From Diabrotica undecimpunctata (lineage: Eukaryota; Arthropoda; Insecta; Coleoptera; Chrysomelidae), in the NCBI RefSeq assembly GCF_040954645.1, contig NC_092809.1, forward strand, positions 64,914,141-64,978,140: a stretch of 64,000 nucleotides of DNA, in the 5' to 3' direction. The position numbers and the translations under genes were made by a program. Positions 44,465 to 56,350 of the stretch are shown in pieces. The stretch's first letter is position 1. Every line of letters begins with the position of its first letter. The notes under the pieces are model-generated. The model was given only the letters and a program-made list of their open reading frames with translations, was not told the origin of the DNA and searched no databases.

Positions 44465-44650
44465 AAAGAAAGGGATCACGCCAGCTTCCAGAACAAACAA
44501 TAACTTAAGCAATTATATTATTCAGAGCCCAAAGAAAAAGTACTTATACAGTGGTATATACAAACTTAAATGTGGCGACTGCTTAAAAACTTACATCGGT
44601 CAAACGGGTAGAACTTTAACAAACGGATAGCAGAACACACAGGAAAATTA
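44465..44650 (+). pseudogene. Penelope-like element, GIY-YIG endonuclease fragment
   Basis: One open frame reads GITPASRTNNNLSNYIIQS, then KYLYSGIYKLKCGDC and TYIGQTGRTLTN. GIY and YIG separated by the Cys-x2-Cys insert (KLKCGDC) are typical of the C-terminal endonuclease of Penelope-like retroelements. The reverse transcriptase is not present; the following sequence could hold a degraded remainder of the endonuclease. Confidence 0.65.
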
Positions 44651-44819
44651 ACCAATTAAATTAACAAATTAAAAAATACAGATAAAATTCTGAATGGCTA
44701 ATTTGAGACAAACAGTTCTCCCCTTCGTAACTTATTTAGTTAAAGACTAGTGTTAGACGCTTAACAACAATAGCTCACTTGAGAAACGCACTATGCCGAA
44801 ACAAAAAAGTGTTGACAAC

Positions 44820-45005
44820 AAATGTTTTCAGTGCGCACATCCAATTCAATGCCGCCAAAACTGCAAATTTTTTAAGATTGCGTTTATTGCAGTATTGCAT
44901 TTTTAATATTTTAAATTATCAAGTAAAATACGCCGACAACTGACAAGGTCATTAGAACAATGATTTTGCACATACGGCGTTAATGAAATTTATATATGTT
45001 ATGTT
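44820..45005. other. Short dispersed repeat, no gene
   Basis: The segment with GTGCGCACATCCAATTCAATGCCGC has an inverted counterpart at about 52905-52945 (GCGGTATTGAATTGGATGTG), so it belongs to a dispersed repeat. Confidence 0.35.
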
Positions 45006-45009
45006 TCTA

Positions 45010-47061
45010 TAGCAAATTGGCAAATACTGAAAGAAGCACTCCTAAACGGTGGTAAACAAGCATGCGGATTAACAAGAAATAACAGAAGTATAAAATATAC
45101 AAACTGGTGGAGCAATGAAATAAAAGCAGAAGTGAAGTCCAAGAAGATAGCTTGGAAAAAATATTTAAGGAACGGAACTGCAGACAACTACCAAATATAT
45201 AGACTGCAAAGAATCAAAGTCAAAGATATGGTACTAGCAGCGAAACGCAAAAGTTGGGAAGAATTCGGAAACAAGATGGAAGAAGACTAGCACTCTAACA
45301 AAAAGTTATTCTTAAAAACCCTGAAAAATTTAAGAACCGAAAAGGCTCCACAAACACCAAAGCAAATAAGGGACAAAGAGTGACACTTACTGCACGACAA
45401 CGACCACATCCTAGATAGATGGAAGCAATATTTCAAGGATCTACTGAATATACAAAACGATGTAGACATTATCACAGAAGAATCAGAAGAGGTAGAGCAA
45501 GAAGACTAAATTCAAGATGAAATAACTATAGCAGAAACAAAAGAAATGATACAAAAGCTTAAGAAAGGTAAGTCGGCCGGATTTGATAAAATCACAACAA
45601 AAATGCTTAAAAACATGGGCGACAAGGGCATTGAACTGCTAACAAAAGTATGTAATAGGGCATGGAGTGAGAGCCAAATACCAAAAGATTGGGAAGTGGT
45701 AGTTATTCTACCAATTTTCAAAAAGGGAGACGGACGCGAATGTAGTAACTACAGAGGAATAACACTACTAATCATCACATCCAAAGTATATGAGAGAATA
45801 CTAGAAAAACGTCTTTTACAAGAAGTTGATTCTAAAATGGAACAATCACAGAGTGGATTTAGAAAAGGCAGAAGTATCCAAGATCACATTTTTACTATCA
45901 AGAAACTAATACAAACTCAAGCACTGCGCTATACCAAGCCTTTATAGACTTAGAAAAGGCATTTGATAGTACTCCAAGGAAGGTGAATGACATATGTTTA
46001 AAAAAGAAAGGTGTAAAAATCAAACTCAGGCAAGCCATCATGAGTATATATAGACATACAAGAAACAGAATTAGAACCGATAATACGGAATCAGAAGAGT
46101 TCATAATAAATGAGGGTCTACGTCAAGGATGAGTCCTAGGCCCCATACTGTTTAACATTGTCTTGGATGACATAATTAAAGAAACTAGAGCAGAAACATT
46201 AAAATTATATGCCGGACATAGAAATCTAGATGCAGTGTGGATCTCAGAGTGTGCATACGCAGATGATCCTGTGATATTTGGGATAAATGAAGAGGCACTC
46301 AATCGAAATTTACAAGTATGGAACGCTGCACTAATTAAACATGATTTGAGGATCAATAATGAGAAGACGAAAGTAATGGTATGTGGAAAAAATAGAAAAC
46401 AAACGAAGATAACACTTAACGGAAGTACACTTGAACAAGTCGATACTTACAAATACTTGGGAGTACAAATAGAGAACAGAGAAACTGAAGAAACTGAAAT
46501 AAGTTCCAGAATAGAAAGTGCTGCTCGGATGTACCACGCAATTAAAAGTACATTTTTGTCGAAAAAAGAAGTATCCCAAAAAGCCAAAGTGACCATATAC
46601 AAGACGGTGTTTGTGCCGTTTTTAACCTTTGATAGTGACAGTTGAACGCTTACCGATAAATTAAAATCTAAAATACAGAGCATAGAAATGAAGTTTCTTA
46701 GAAGAATAATGGGTATAACCAGGTTAGACAGGATTAGAAATGAGGCAGTCAGAGAACATCTTAAGGTCCAACCAATTATTAAAAAAATTGAAGAGGCCCA
46801 ACTGAGATAGTATGGACACATGGTTAGAATGAATCAAGAAAGACCAGTTAAAAAAGTATGGGAAGACAGAAGACAAACCAAGAGACCAAGGGGCAGGCCA
46901 ATGAAGACATGGGATGATAATGCAAACTCAAGCCTAGAGAGACGAAGAATCAGCAAAGAACAAGCAAGAAAACAAGCAAAGAATAAGAAGCAATGGAGAA
47001 AAATTGTACATGCAACTAACTAAAAACACCACACCCGACACCTTGGGGTAAATGGGTTTAG

Positions 47062-47062
<1 letters not shown>
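45010..47062 (+). mobile_element. RTE-like non-LTR retrotransposon with TA-repeat tail
   Basis: 5'-truncated copy that starts in the linker before the reverse transcriptase and ends after ACACCTTGGGGTAAATGGGTTTAGG in a long TA microsatellite. The final sequence (CACCACACCCGACACC) lies between stop codon and tail. It is a third non-LTR subfamily, distinct from those at 9.5 kb and 12 kb. Confidence 0.75.
45015..47020 (+). pseudogene. Reverse transcriptase and C-terminus of this element
   Basis: First frame: YTNWWSNEIKAEVKSKK, WEEFGNKMEED, and from 45546 MIQKLKKGKSAGFDKITTKML, PKDWEVVVILPIFKKGDG, NYRGITLL, QSGFRKGRSIQDHIF. A one-base shift near 45915 leads to the second frame: FIDLEKAFDS (motif A), a stop where RQGC is expected, GPILFNIVLDDIIK (motif B), CAYADDPVIFG (motif C, intact), NEKTKVMVCGK, YKYLGVQI. 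In the C-terminus the Trp codons at 46643 and about 46808 have become stops, then RPRGRPMKTWDDN and WRKIVHATN. So one frameshift and about six nonsense codons; a moderately young copy. Confidence 0.8.

Positions 47063-47138
<76 letters not shown>
47063..47138. repeat. (TA)n microsatellite, 3' tail of the non-LTR element
   Basis: About 37 TA units directly after the element's 3' end. Confidence 0.85.
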
Positions 47139-47140
<2 letters not shown>

Positions 47141-47600
47141 ATCTAAGTTAATTATTAAACGTGCTAGATCTATATTTTAACCTGAAAATTCCACCCATTA
47201 AATTTGCAGCATGAAACTAAAACGACGATATGTGATTTGACTTCCTCGGTAAGTAGCTTCTTCGGTAAGTAGTAATAACATTACTTAAATTTCTATCGTA
47301 AGTAATAAAAAGATATTTTTAAGAAGTAAATACAGTATTTAGTGAAATATAAAAAATGATATGGGGTCAAGATTTAAAATAATTTAAGGACATTTTATGA
47401 CATAACAAATTATAATTTAAGCATCCTAGTTTTTATTTTCACGGATACTCATTATTTTTAATAATATTATTATATAGGGTGTGTATTTTTAAAAGTCTCC
47501 ATTTTATTTGCAAAATTTGTTGTTTATTGTTACTATTAGTAGTTAATAAATGCCATCGAATTTGATCCAATTGACAATTTATGACATTGAATTTTTTTTT
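47139..47600. other. No recognised feature
   Basis: AT-rich sequence between the TA tail and the first exon-like segment of the next gene. Confidence 0.3.
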
Positions 47601-48986
47601 AGATTATCCAGAATCCCGAGTCTGTTTTGGTAGATAATTTGCGTAAAACTGCTGATTCAGATTTATTCAACAATGCAGATGTATTAAATTGGCTGAATGA
47701 TAACCAAGTATACTATTACTATTACACGATATGTAAGAAATGAAAAAAGGCTGGGTAAGAAAAGCCTTTTAAAACTGTACGTTTTATTTTGTTTTTAGAC
47801 GGCGGACTCGTGATTTATTTGAGAATTTTACTCCGATTGATATAAGTTCTATTAAATATCCAATTACAAATCCCGTTGAAAATACACAAAACGAATTTGA
47901 CTCAAGTTATACAAAGGTAAGCAATTTTTGTCTGAATGTATTGATCAATTGTCTTTAATATTAATCAATTTTTATCCATAGTAATCATTACAAGAAAAAA
48001 TCAAAAACCAAAATCTTTTAGTTACCGAACCGTTTTTGTTTCACACAGATATTGAGAGTAATAACTATAATACCGTAAGCATTTTATTATATAATCATGA
48101 TTAATCAACATTTTTTTAGGATTATAATATTCATACACTGGAAAATATGAGTGCTCCAATCTTAGGATCAGCTTATGATGCACATTTTAACTCAACAGAC
48201 AATTTTGAGATAAAAGAGAAGTCTGACCTAGATATTGCCTCTGAAGCTGTAGATAATTCTATTAGAAATATAGATGAACGATCGAAAGAAGATAGTGTAG
48301 AATTTGATATTCGACAAGGATCCGACAGACAAAATATCGAAACCGAGCAGAAAAAATAATTGATATTGCAAAGGACGAGTATGGTTCCGAAGAAAAAATA
48401 AATTCTAGAAAACGACAACGAAGAGTATACAACTGGAAACGAAATCTAAAAAAAAATAAAAATTAATTCTGGAGAGAAGTAGATTTCTGAGGGTAACAGA
48501 AAGATACCTGCTAAAGAAATGAGAAAACCTTGTAAAGAAAATTGCAAACTTAAATGTTATACTATCGATGATATTTCCAGGAAGACTATTTTCACTAACT
48601 TTTGGGGACTTGCTGACAATGCTCTCCAAAGACAGTTCGTTGCGTTACAAATCGAACCATTAATTCCGTTAATTTATTAATTCCGAAGTATAGGAGAGTT
48701 GTACAAGGAAGTAATATGACAAACAATAATTTATGTTTTTATTTAACCCGGCACTACATGTGGGGTTTCACAAACCCCAACTCCCAAACATCGCTCTTAA
48801 AATAAATCAAACGCAGACTTATGAGCACGTCCACCCCAATAGCTTCCCAAAAATGTTCCCACCATCGAATTCAGGCGTTACCTCAGTACATTGTAGGCAG
48901 TGAGTGAAGTTACACGCGCCTGAAACGCTCTGGGGTGTGTCAAAACCCACCTATGTACTCGCGTTTGCAATTTTGACATTATAAGT

Positions 48987-49042
48987 AAGTTTTTATTTTT
49001 GACTTATTTGAATCTGCATATTCAATTGTTAAATTTTTTAGC
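48987..49042 (+). other. Possible 5' UTR intron of piggyBac (iv)
   Basis: GTAAGTTTTTATTTT begins and AATTTTTTAG ends a short stretch just upstream of the transposase ATG at 49052. Confidence 0.35.
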
Positions 49043-49051
49043 TAAAATATC

Positions 49052-50832
49052 ATGTCATACGAAGCGGAACAGAACAAGCTTGAAGCTCTATGGGCTGAAA
49101 TTGATGACGATGCCATCGAATCGGGAAGCGATGACGATATTGACCATATCTCTGAAAGCGACCACAACACCGACTCGGAGCAGGATATCGCAATGGAATA
49201 TGTAGTTTCTGATAGAGATTCAGACATGGAGACATCAAAAACAGAACTTCAGAATGAGACGGAAAATAAAAGCACTGACGGACCTCCAAGAAACGAAGAA
49301 ATGTATCTCGGAAAAGACGGAACACAATGGAACAAACTTGCTTCAAATATTAAACGGGTTCGAACAAGATCAGAGAACATTATTACTCATTTGCCGGGTG
49401 TGAAGCATTATGCAAAAAATGCTAAACGTGCTTTAGATTGTTGGCAATTGTTTTTTGACCGACAAATGATCGAAGACATAGTGCGCTGGACCAATCTCAA
49501 AATTCAACAAAAATCAATTGCATATCAAAATAAATGCATGGTGAAACCAACCAATGAATGTGAAATTAAAGCATTTATCGGACTTCTTTATTTAGCAGGT
49601 ATGTTTCATTCTAATCGTCAGAATTTGAGAGACTTATGGCAAACAGATGGAACTGGTGTCGATATATTTCGCAATACGATGTCTATAAATCGTTTTCAAT
49701 TCCTGATGGTCTGTCTTCGGTTCGATAACATCGAGAATCGTTAAGACAGATTGGCGATTTACAAATTAGCTTCAGTTCGTGGAATTCTGGACAAATTTAT
49801 TGAAAATTGTAAGCAGGCCTACACTCCTTCTCAATATGTGACGATAGATGAGAAGTTGGAGTCTTTTCGTGGAAGATGTGCTTTCAAACAGTACATGCCC
49901 AACAAGCCTGCAAAATATGGGATCAAAGTGCAAGCCCTAGTTGATGCCCGTTCGTACTACGTTTTAAATTTGGAAGTGTATGCAGGAAAACAGCCAGAAG
50001 GTCCCTACAGTGTTAGTAATTCCCCAATAAATATAGTAGAGAGGCTAATATAACCTATTTCTGGTTTCAACCGAAATGTGACCTTTGACCAATGGTACAC
50101 TAGTTATGAATTAATGATAAAATTGCTGAACGAGCATAAACTTACGTCAGTAGGCACGCTGAGAAAGAACAAACGATGCATCCCAGCACAATTTTTGACA
50201 GTCCAGAACAGAGAACAAATGACATCTTTATTTGGCTTTCAGAAAGATATTACACTTTTATCGTATGTGCCGAAAAAAAATAAAAACGTCCTACTGTTGT
50301 CCACCATGCACCATGATGGAGCTATTGATGAAGCAACTGGCGATAAAAATTTACCAGAAATAATAAGCTTCTACAACTTTACTAAAAGTGGAGTAGATGT
50401 AGTGGATGAACTCTCTGCATCATATAACGCATCTAAAAACTCACGGAGATGGCCTCTACGATCGTGTTTTCTCTCTTGAATACAGCCGCCATAAATGCTT
50501 TGGTGATATACAGAGAAAACAATCAAGATTTCAAACTTGCCAGAAGATTGTTTATCAAAATGTTGGGCTTTGAATTGATCCAGGACCACATATCTGAAAG
50601 AAAAAATAATCCAAGAATACCAAGGAGTATTCGTCAAAACATTGCACATTTTGGCTAAGATGCCCCTGCAGTGCCACCTACCAAGATTCCAAAACTCATG
50701 GGAAGATGTGCAGTATGTCCAAGAAGCCGAGATCGGAAAACTAAATATTTCTGTTCAAACTGTGAATAATTACTGTGCCTGGAGCATGCTGTCATAAGTT
50801 GTCAAAATTGCATGAATTCAAATAGCGATTAA
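49052..50832 (+). pseudogene. piggyBac (iv) transposase, five lesions
   Basis: Starts MSYEAEQNKLEALWAEIDDD with an acidic N-terminus, then IITHLPGVKHYAKNAK, CEIKAFIGLLYLAGMFHSN, NRFQFLMVCLRFDNIENR, TIDEKLESFRGRCAF (first Asp), YGIKVQALVDARSYYVLNL, TFDQWYTSYELM (second Asp) and SGVDVVDELSASY (third Asp, SR/WP region follows). The frame is single from 49052 to about 50455 except for TAA at 49742 and 50051; then a one-base shift and TAA at 50656 and 50767. The tail CAVCPRSRDRKTKYFCSNC and CLEHAVISCQNC is the Cys-rich end-binding domain. All catalytic Asp remain. Confidence 0.88.
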
Positions 50833-51484
50833 TTTTTTTTCTTTCACTGTAAAACCAGGCAGAGTTTTTCTTTGTATTATCTTACTATTAGATTTTCATT
50901 TACTATTGTATTTTTGATCATATGGTGTTTATATTTTTTGGTAAGAATGTTCAGTTAAGTTGCGGTTTTTGCTTATGGAGAATTGCCTATTATTAGTTTA
51001 TTTTTAATTTCTTTTGAATAAAGGTGTTCTGATTATTTCTTTTTTGCTTAAATAGTCCTTAGATGATCACTTCAGACCATAAAATTAGAAAACATTATAA
51101 AAAAACTGCCAGAAAAAATTCTGATTTTCTTAGAAATTGGGGTTTGTCACACCCCACATATGTACTAATGACAGAAAAATCCACGTATGTGACGCCGGAT
51201 TAACTATAAACAAATTAAGGGGAAGAGTTTGCAAAACATTTTTTATGAATACCCTTAATTTTGGAGATCGATTTATTCGAACAAGTTGTGCTAAGTCAAA
51301 AGAGTATAACATCATTCAGAAAGATGATAGAGGAAATCATCAAAAACGCACAATTATAGAGCGCGCAGAGTCTCACTATTTAAGAGCTCAAACTCGTAGA
51401 GAATTCCTTGATGGATCATCAACCTTAGCTCAGATGTATAGATACTACAAAGAGGAACAAGAAGAAAAGCAGTTGCTATTTGTC

Positions 51485-51515
51485 AAAAGATACATATGAA
51501 ACATATGTATCTTTT
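51485..51515. repeat. 31-bp perfect inverted repeat within the transposase-like gene
   Basis: AAAAGATACATATG and CATATGTATCTTTT, separated by AAA, with a third partial copy AAAGATACATATG at 51522. It duplicates coding sequence and breaks the frame. Confidence 0.75.
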
Positions 51516-52577
51516 ATCTATAAAGATACATATGGTACACATGAAAAAATTTTTAACACAGAATTGAATATCTCCTTTCTCAAACCGAAGAAAGATCAGT
51601 GCGCAATTTGTGAGGCGTATAAACAATGCAATCAAGAAGAAAAAGAAAAAAGAACAATACACACGTCACATTCGTAGTAAAGAAAGAAGCCGAGAAGGAA
51701 CAGCAAAAGATATTACTAAGGCTAAAGAAAATAATATACTCATAGTAGCTTGCTTCGACTTGCAAGCAGTATTACCTACACCTTGCGGAGATATTTCTAT
51801 ATTCTTTTATAAGTGCCGCCTCAATTGCTTTAATTTTACGATTTTTGAGGTAGCATCGAAAAACGGTTTCGGCTTTTTCTGGCACGAAGTCATCACTATG
51901 CGAGGAGCAAATGAAATTGCAACCTGCAATTGCATAATTTACCTGCAGGAAAAGATATTTTCTTTATTCCGACAATTGCGTTGGCCAGAATAAGAATAAG
52001 GCGGTTTTGGTTATGTAGTTATAAGCAGTTACACATGCTGAAATAAATAGCATTACTCACAAATTTTTAACTGTAGGTCATACCCAAAATGAGGGAGATT
52101 CGAAGCATACAGTAATCGAGAAAACAAAAAAGCGAGCATTAAGAAGTAACCCAGTTTATATTCCATCTCAGTGGCCACCTCTAATAAATGCTGCCAAAAA
52201 AACGGTAGACCCTATAAAGTGAATGAAATGGACACTGAAGAATTTTTTGATTGTAAGGATCTTTCAAACATTTTTGGGAAAAAATTCACCAAAAATTCGG
52301 ATAACGAGAAGGTAGTATGGAATAATATACAAAAGTAGAAAAGTGTTTTCCTACAAAAGTTTTTGACAAAGCTAACTTGGACGATACAACCTATAAAACT
52401 ATTGACCTTTCTACTCGTCGTTTTTCTGAAAATAATAATGTTTTAGAGCAATATAACTTAAAACCAGCCTACGAAAAGCCTGCTACTGTAGGAGAGAAAA
52501 CAAAAGAGCATTTACTGGAATTATGCAAAAAAAAATCTTATTGCAAAAGTACAAATCATTTTATTTCAATTTGTTAA

Positions 52578-53077
52578 TTTCTTGTAATTGATTTATAATA
52601 TACAATTATAATTATTAAAAGTACCTACCATTTATAACTTTGTCTGGTTTTTCATTGTTAATGTGTACAATCGTAGCAGTTATGGTTATTGAGTAATTTA
52701 AAAATTTAATGCAATACCGCCATATCTTACAAATATTTATAAAGGTTAAATATTTCTTGTTTTTGAAAAAACATATCCATTCGTATGCTATTAAATTACT
52801 AATATTCTAATATTCATATTCAGTTACTTCTCTTAAAATATCTATTCTGTAGAGGAAAAAAACCCGTCACTCATATTTTTATTTGCCTCTCCTGTTAAAT
52901 TTATAAATTTGCAGTTGTAGCGGTATTGAATTGGATGTGTGAGTGTTTTATTGCTGGATAAAAACAAAAAGCTTAAAATTGTATAGTTGGAAACACAAGA
53001 TGAAAAAAAAACAATATATTTGTCGTCCTGATATATAAAAAAAATTATATTATATCAGTGCCAATATCTTAAAGCAG
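52578..53077. other. No recognised gene
   Basis: AT-rich. Contains the inverted counterpart (about 52905-52945) of the short repeat at 44830. Confidence 0.3.
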
Positions 53078-53085
53078 ATAAAAAC

Positions 53086-53480
53086 TAGGGATGGGACAAA
53101 CCTACCGGTTTTAACCGAAAATCGGTTTTTTTACTTTGCAATAACCGGTTTTATCGGTTGTTTTTTTTTTGTCCCGGTTATAACCGGTTTTTTATTTTTA
53201 AAGTTAAAACCGGTTATTAGGTTTTTAGGGGGGATTAGGATTAGTTTAGGTATTATTTTGGATCCCAATCATAATTATTATTCTCAAGTAATTATTAAAA
53301 ACAAAACTATAATTCAAATTTTATTTTATTTTATAAATACAGAAGCAAACTTGTAACCTATTGGATTAAAAAAACCAAAAACCGGTTTTTTTTGGCCGGT
53401 TATAACCGCCAGGTTAAACCGTAAGCAAAAAAAACCGGTATACCCGAAAACTGGTGTTTTGTCAAAAACCGCCATCTCTA
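53086..53480. mobile_element. hAT-type MITE, 395 bp, with 8-bp target duplication
   Basis: The 8-bp ATAAAAAC is at 53078-53085 and at 53481-53488. The ends are short inverted repeats: TAGGGATGGGAC on the left and TAGAGATGGCGG read inward from the right. The interior is full of ACCGGTT and AACCGG motifs (ACCGGTTTTAACC, GGTTATAACCGG) and has no ORF. TAGNGATGG ends and 8-bp duplications are characteristic of hAT elements. Confidence 0.85.
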
Positions 53481-53789
53481 ATAAAAACCAATAATGGCAA
53501 AAACTACAAATGATAAAATTAATTTAAAACACTAGTTACCGAGAAAAACTCAGAAGTCAAAGAAACAAATACCAATTATTTCATCAAAGATATTATTCTC
53601 CTATCGGAATAGAAGTCGGAATTAAAAATATAATAATATGTAAGATATTAAATACGGCAAAGTACCAATCATCCCACCGGATTTAATTAGGAATGGAACA
53701 AAAAAATTTTATGAACATTTTTCAAAATTGTTTCAAAACTTGACACTATCATCTCATTTCATCATCATTAACAGCTATTTCATCCATCG

Positions 53790-55210
53790 TCGGATGTAAG
53801 CTTGCCTTAGGTGTGTCCATTCATTTCTGTTAGTTGTTTTTAGTATCCACTTGTGACCAGCCATTCACTTGATGTCACCAGTACATCTGGTTTAAGGTCT
53901 GCACTTCTCTTGTTGCTCTTGGTCTCTATTCCATAATTCGCTTCGTCCAACAGTTGTGTTCCATTCTTCCTATGTATCCTGCCCAGTTCCATTTTAACAT
54001 GGCAATCTTTTAAATTAAATCTTTAACTTTTATTCGTCTTCTTATTTCTTCATTAGACTTTCTGCGCTCTGCGATCGCTGAGCTTGATGTTGAGCATTCT
54101 CCGTTCCTTTGCTTCCTGTGTCACTTAGAGTTTGTGGACTATGTTGTTGTTAAAAGCCCATGTTTCAGTTTTATATGTCAGTACCGACAACACGTCCTGA
54201 TTGAAATTTTTTGCCTTTAAAGTAAAGTTAAGGATAAATATGCTAAGGAACATCTTTTATTTAAATCAGCTTTTAAGTAGAGCTTTGTTAATTCGACTTT
54301 TTGTCCCAAGAAAATATATATGACTCAACCTTTTCTATATTATTATTTTTCAGAGGTATATCCTGAGTTATATTTGGAGACTCGTTTGTTAGATATTTAG
54401 TTTCTGCTAGATTTATTATAAGTCCTTTTTTTATTTCGTATTTAGGTCTAATAGTAGTCTGCTCTGTCTTTTGCTATTAACACAACATCGTCGGCAAATC
54501 TCAGGTGATTCAGGTTTTCGCCGTTTATTGTCACTTCTTTATTTGCCCATTTTAAACTTCGTAAACATATCTTCTAGAACTAACTAACGTAAATAGCTTG
54601 GGTGAGATAGAATCTTTTTTCTAGCCCCCCTCTGAAGTTGTATCTTTTCTGTTTTTACTTGCGGTGTTGCATTATCAATATATATATTTAATGATTTTTG
54701 TATGTCGGTTATTAATTCTATTGTTGATTAAGGCGTTAAGAATGACCCAAATTTCTATGGAGTCAAATGCCTCCTCGTAATCTACCATTGCTATTCAGAC
54801 TGTTATATTGTATTTGTTTGATTTTTCAATTTTTGTTCTTACTACTTGTAAGTATGTACTTGTAATATGATCTATGATGCTCTAACCTTTTCAAAATCCT
54901 GTCTAATCCCGAGACTGATAAATATTGTTTGTCTGTCGCAATTTAATTATCTTCACAAACAGCTTAATCAAAACCGATAACAGGCTAATTGGTCTATAGT
55001 TTTCTAATTTATATTTCCATGTTTAAAAATCAGTATTATAAAAGCATTTAGCCAAGCTGTGGCTACTTCACTTATTTCTATACATTTATTAAAAATGATT
55101 TTTAGCATTTTTATGATGTGTTGTCTGCCGTTTTTTATCTTTTTTAATACTTTTCTGTATTTACCTATAGTTTTTGTATTTCGCATAGTGCTTATTGCGT
55201 TTCTCATTTT
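53790..55210 (-). pseudogene. Reverse transcriptase and C-terminal remains of minus-strand RTE-like element
   Basis: IISEVATAWLNAFIILIFKHGN-like text near 55030 corresponds to the block before motif A (WxxAxIIxIFKKGD). The region 54480-54560 encodes the motif C neighbourhood, with GDDVVLIAK-like text in the opposite strand. Near 53800-53990 the C-terminal signature appears: WNWAGYIGRMEH, MAGHKWILKTTNRNEWTHL and RQAYIRRWM. Stops and frameshifts throughout. Confidence 0.55.
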
Positions 55211-55806
55211 GTCCTCTGCTATATTTGGTATATCTTTAGTTTTACTATTTTTCGGTGTTTTTCATCTTTACCTGGTGGTGGTATTGGTTTTGACTCAAGT
55301 AATGTTTGGTAGTAGTTTTCTATCATGGTGATTATTTTTCAAATCTCGATAATTTCCCTGTTTTCATTATTAATTAGTTTTGTAATTAGATTTCTACCTT
55401 TTCTGGTTTTTTTCTTGGAGTCTCGTATGCCTTTCTTTTCTTATAGTATCTTATTTAACTGTGTTATTTTTTAATTCTTTTGTTACTTTTTGTTATTTTT
55501 ATTTAAATAAGTGTTAGGTCTTGCACAAGTTGATGTCTCTTTTTATTAAATCTTGTGTTTTCTTGCTGAATTTTTGAACTTTATTTGTTTTGTTATGGAA
55601 AGTTTCTTTTGCTACTGATAATATAGTATTCTTTAACTTTTATTTAAAACTTTCAGGTTTGATTGTTTGTCTATTAGTGCAGTACGTTCACAAGTCAGTT
55701 TTTGTTCGTATTAGATTTTTCTCTTCTTTAGTTTTAAATCTATATTCTGCGATCACTACCTGTGTTTATCGTGTTTGAGACTTCTATATCTAATATATAT
55801 TATGTG

Positions 55807-56350
55807 TTATATAGGTTGTTTTGTTTTGAATATTTCACTAGTACTCATCTCACCTCTATTATTTCTTTCTCCTAATCCATAGGGTCCTATTAAAATTTTA
55901 TTCTGGTTTTCTTCTTTTCTTATTTTTGCGTCGAAACTGCTCATTAAAATTATATACCTTGCTTTGTTTGTCATTATTGTTTCATTAATTTCTTGGTAGA
56001 ACTGCTCTACTTTCTCATCTTGGTGATCTGATATCGGGGCATAGGTCTGAATAATTTTACTTGTATAAATTCGGTTATTATGAATGTCTATTGATATTAC
56101 TCTTTTCGATACAGCTTTATAATGTCTGATGTTGGATGGCACTTTTTTATTAATAAATTAATCTGCGCCCCCTACTGCTTGATTTACGTCTCTTTTGTAG
56201 AATAGTTAGTAAATACGTCTTAGTTCGATACATTGCTCTTCTTTTCGTCGTATTTCTGTCAGTTCTGTCACTGTCGACTTTATGTTCTTAATTTGTTCTT
56301 CTAATTTAGCGGCTTTTCTTCCGAACTTAGTGTACGTATGTTAAATGTCG
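55807..56350 (-). pseudogene. Endonuclease domain of minus-strand RTE-like element
   Basis: In changing frames: NIRTLSSEEKAAKLEEQIKN, TELTEIRRKEEQ, VNQAVGGAD, LINKKVPSNIRHYKAVSKRV, KIIQTYAPISDHQDEKVEQF and YIILMSSFDAKI (where active enzymes have GDFNAKV), then GERNNRG. The order matches the apurinic-type endonuclease of RTE elements. Confidence 0.65.

Larger units (their letters stand above)
48743..51203 (+). mobile_element. piggyBac-like element (iv) with TTAA target duplication
   Basis: TTAA at 48743-48746 and 51200-51203 bound the element. Its ends are inverted repeats: CCCGGCACTACATGTGG on the left, and TCCGGCGTCACATACGTGG when the right end is read inward, followed on both sides by further CCCC/GGGG-containing subterminal blocks. 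The flanking gene is restored in frame if one TTAA is kept. This is the only piggyBac here with both ends and target site certain. Confidence 0.92.
47601..52577 (+). pseudogene. Uncharacterised insect transposase-like family, copy 2, interrupted by piggyBac
   Basis: Multi-exon gene of the same family as 14971-16970. Exon-like segments with GT-AG borders: about 47804-47911 (RRTRDLFENFTPIDISS, donor GTAAGC), about 47984-48075 (starting with a TAA codon; VTEPFLFHTDIE, donor GTAAGC) and from 48121 (DYNIHTLENMSAPILGS). Then RKRQRRVYNWKRN, VPAKEMRKPCKENCKLKC and RQFVALQIEP up to the piggyBac at 48743. After it: RVCKTFFMNTLNFGDRFIR, ESHYLRAQTRREFLDGSS, FLKPKKDQCAICEAYKQC, ILIVACFDLQAVLPTPCGD, YSDNCVGQNKNK (Asp codon at 51971), VGHTQNEGDSKHTVIE (about 52074) and a C-terminus ending at 52577. 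The conserved acidic positions resemble a DDE/RNase H-like active site. Frameshifts are frequent in the 3' half. Function unknown; a transposase is my inference. Confidence 0.65.
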
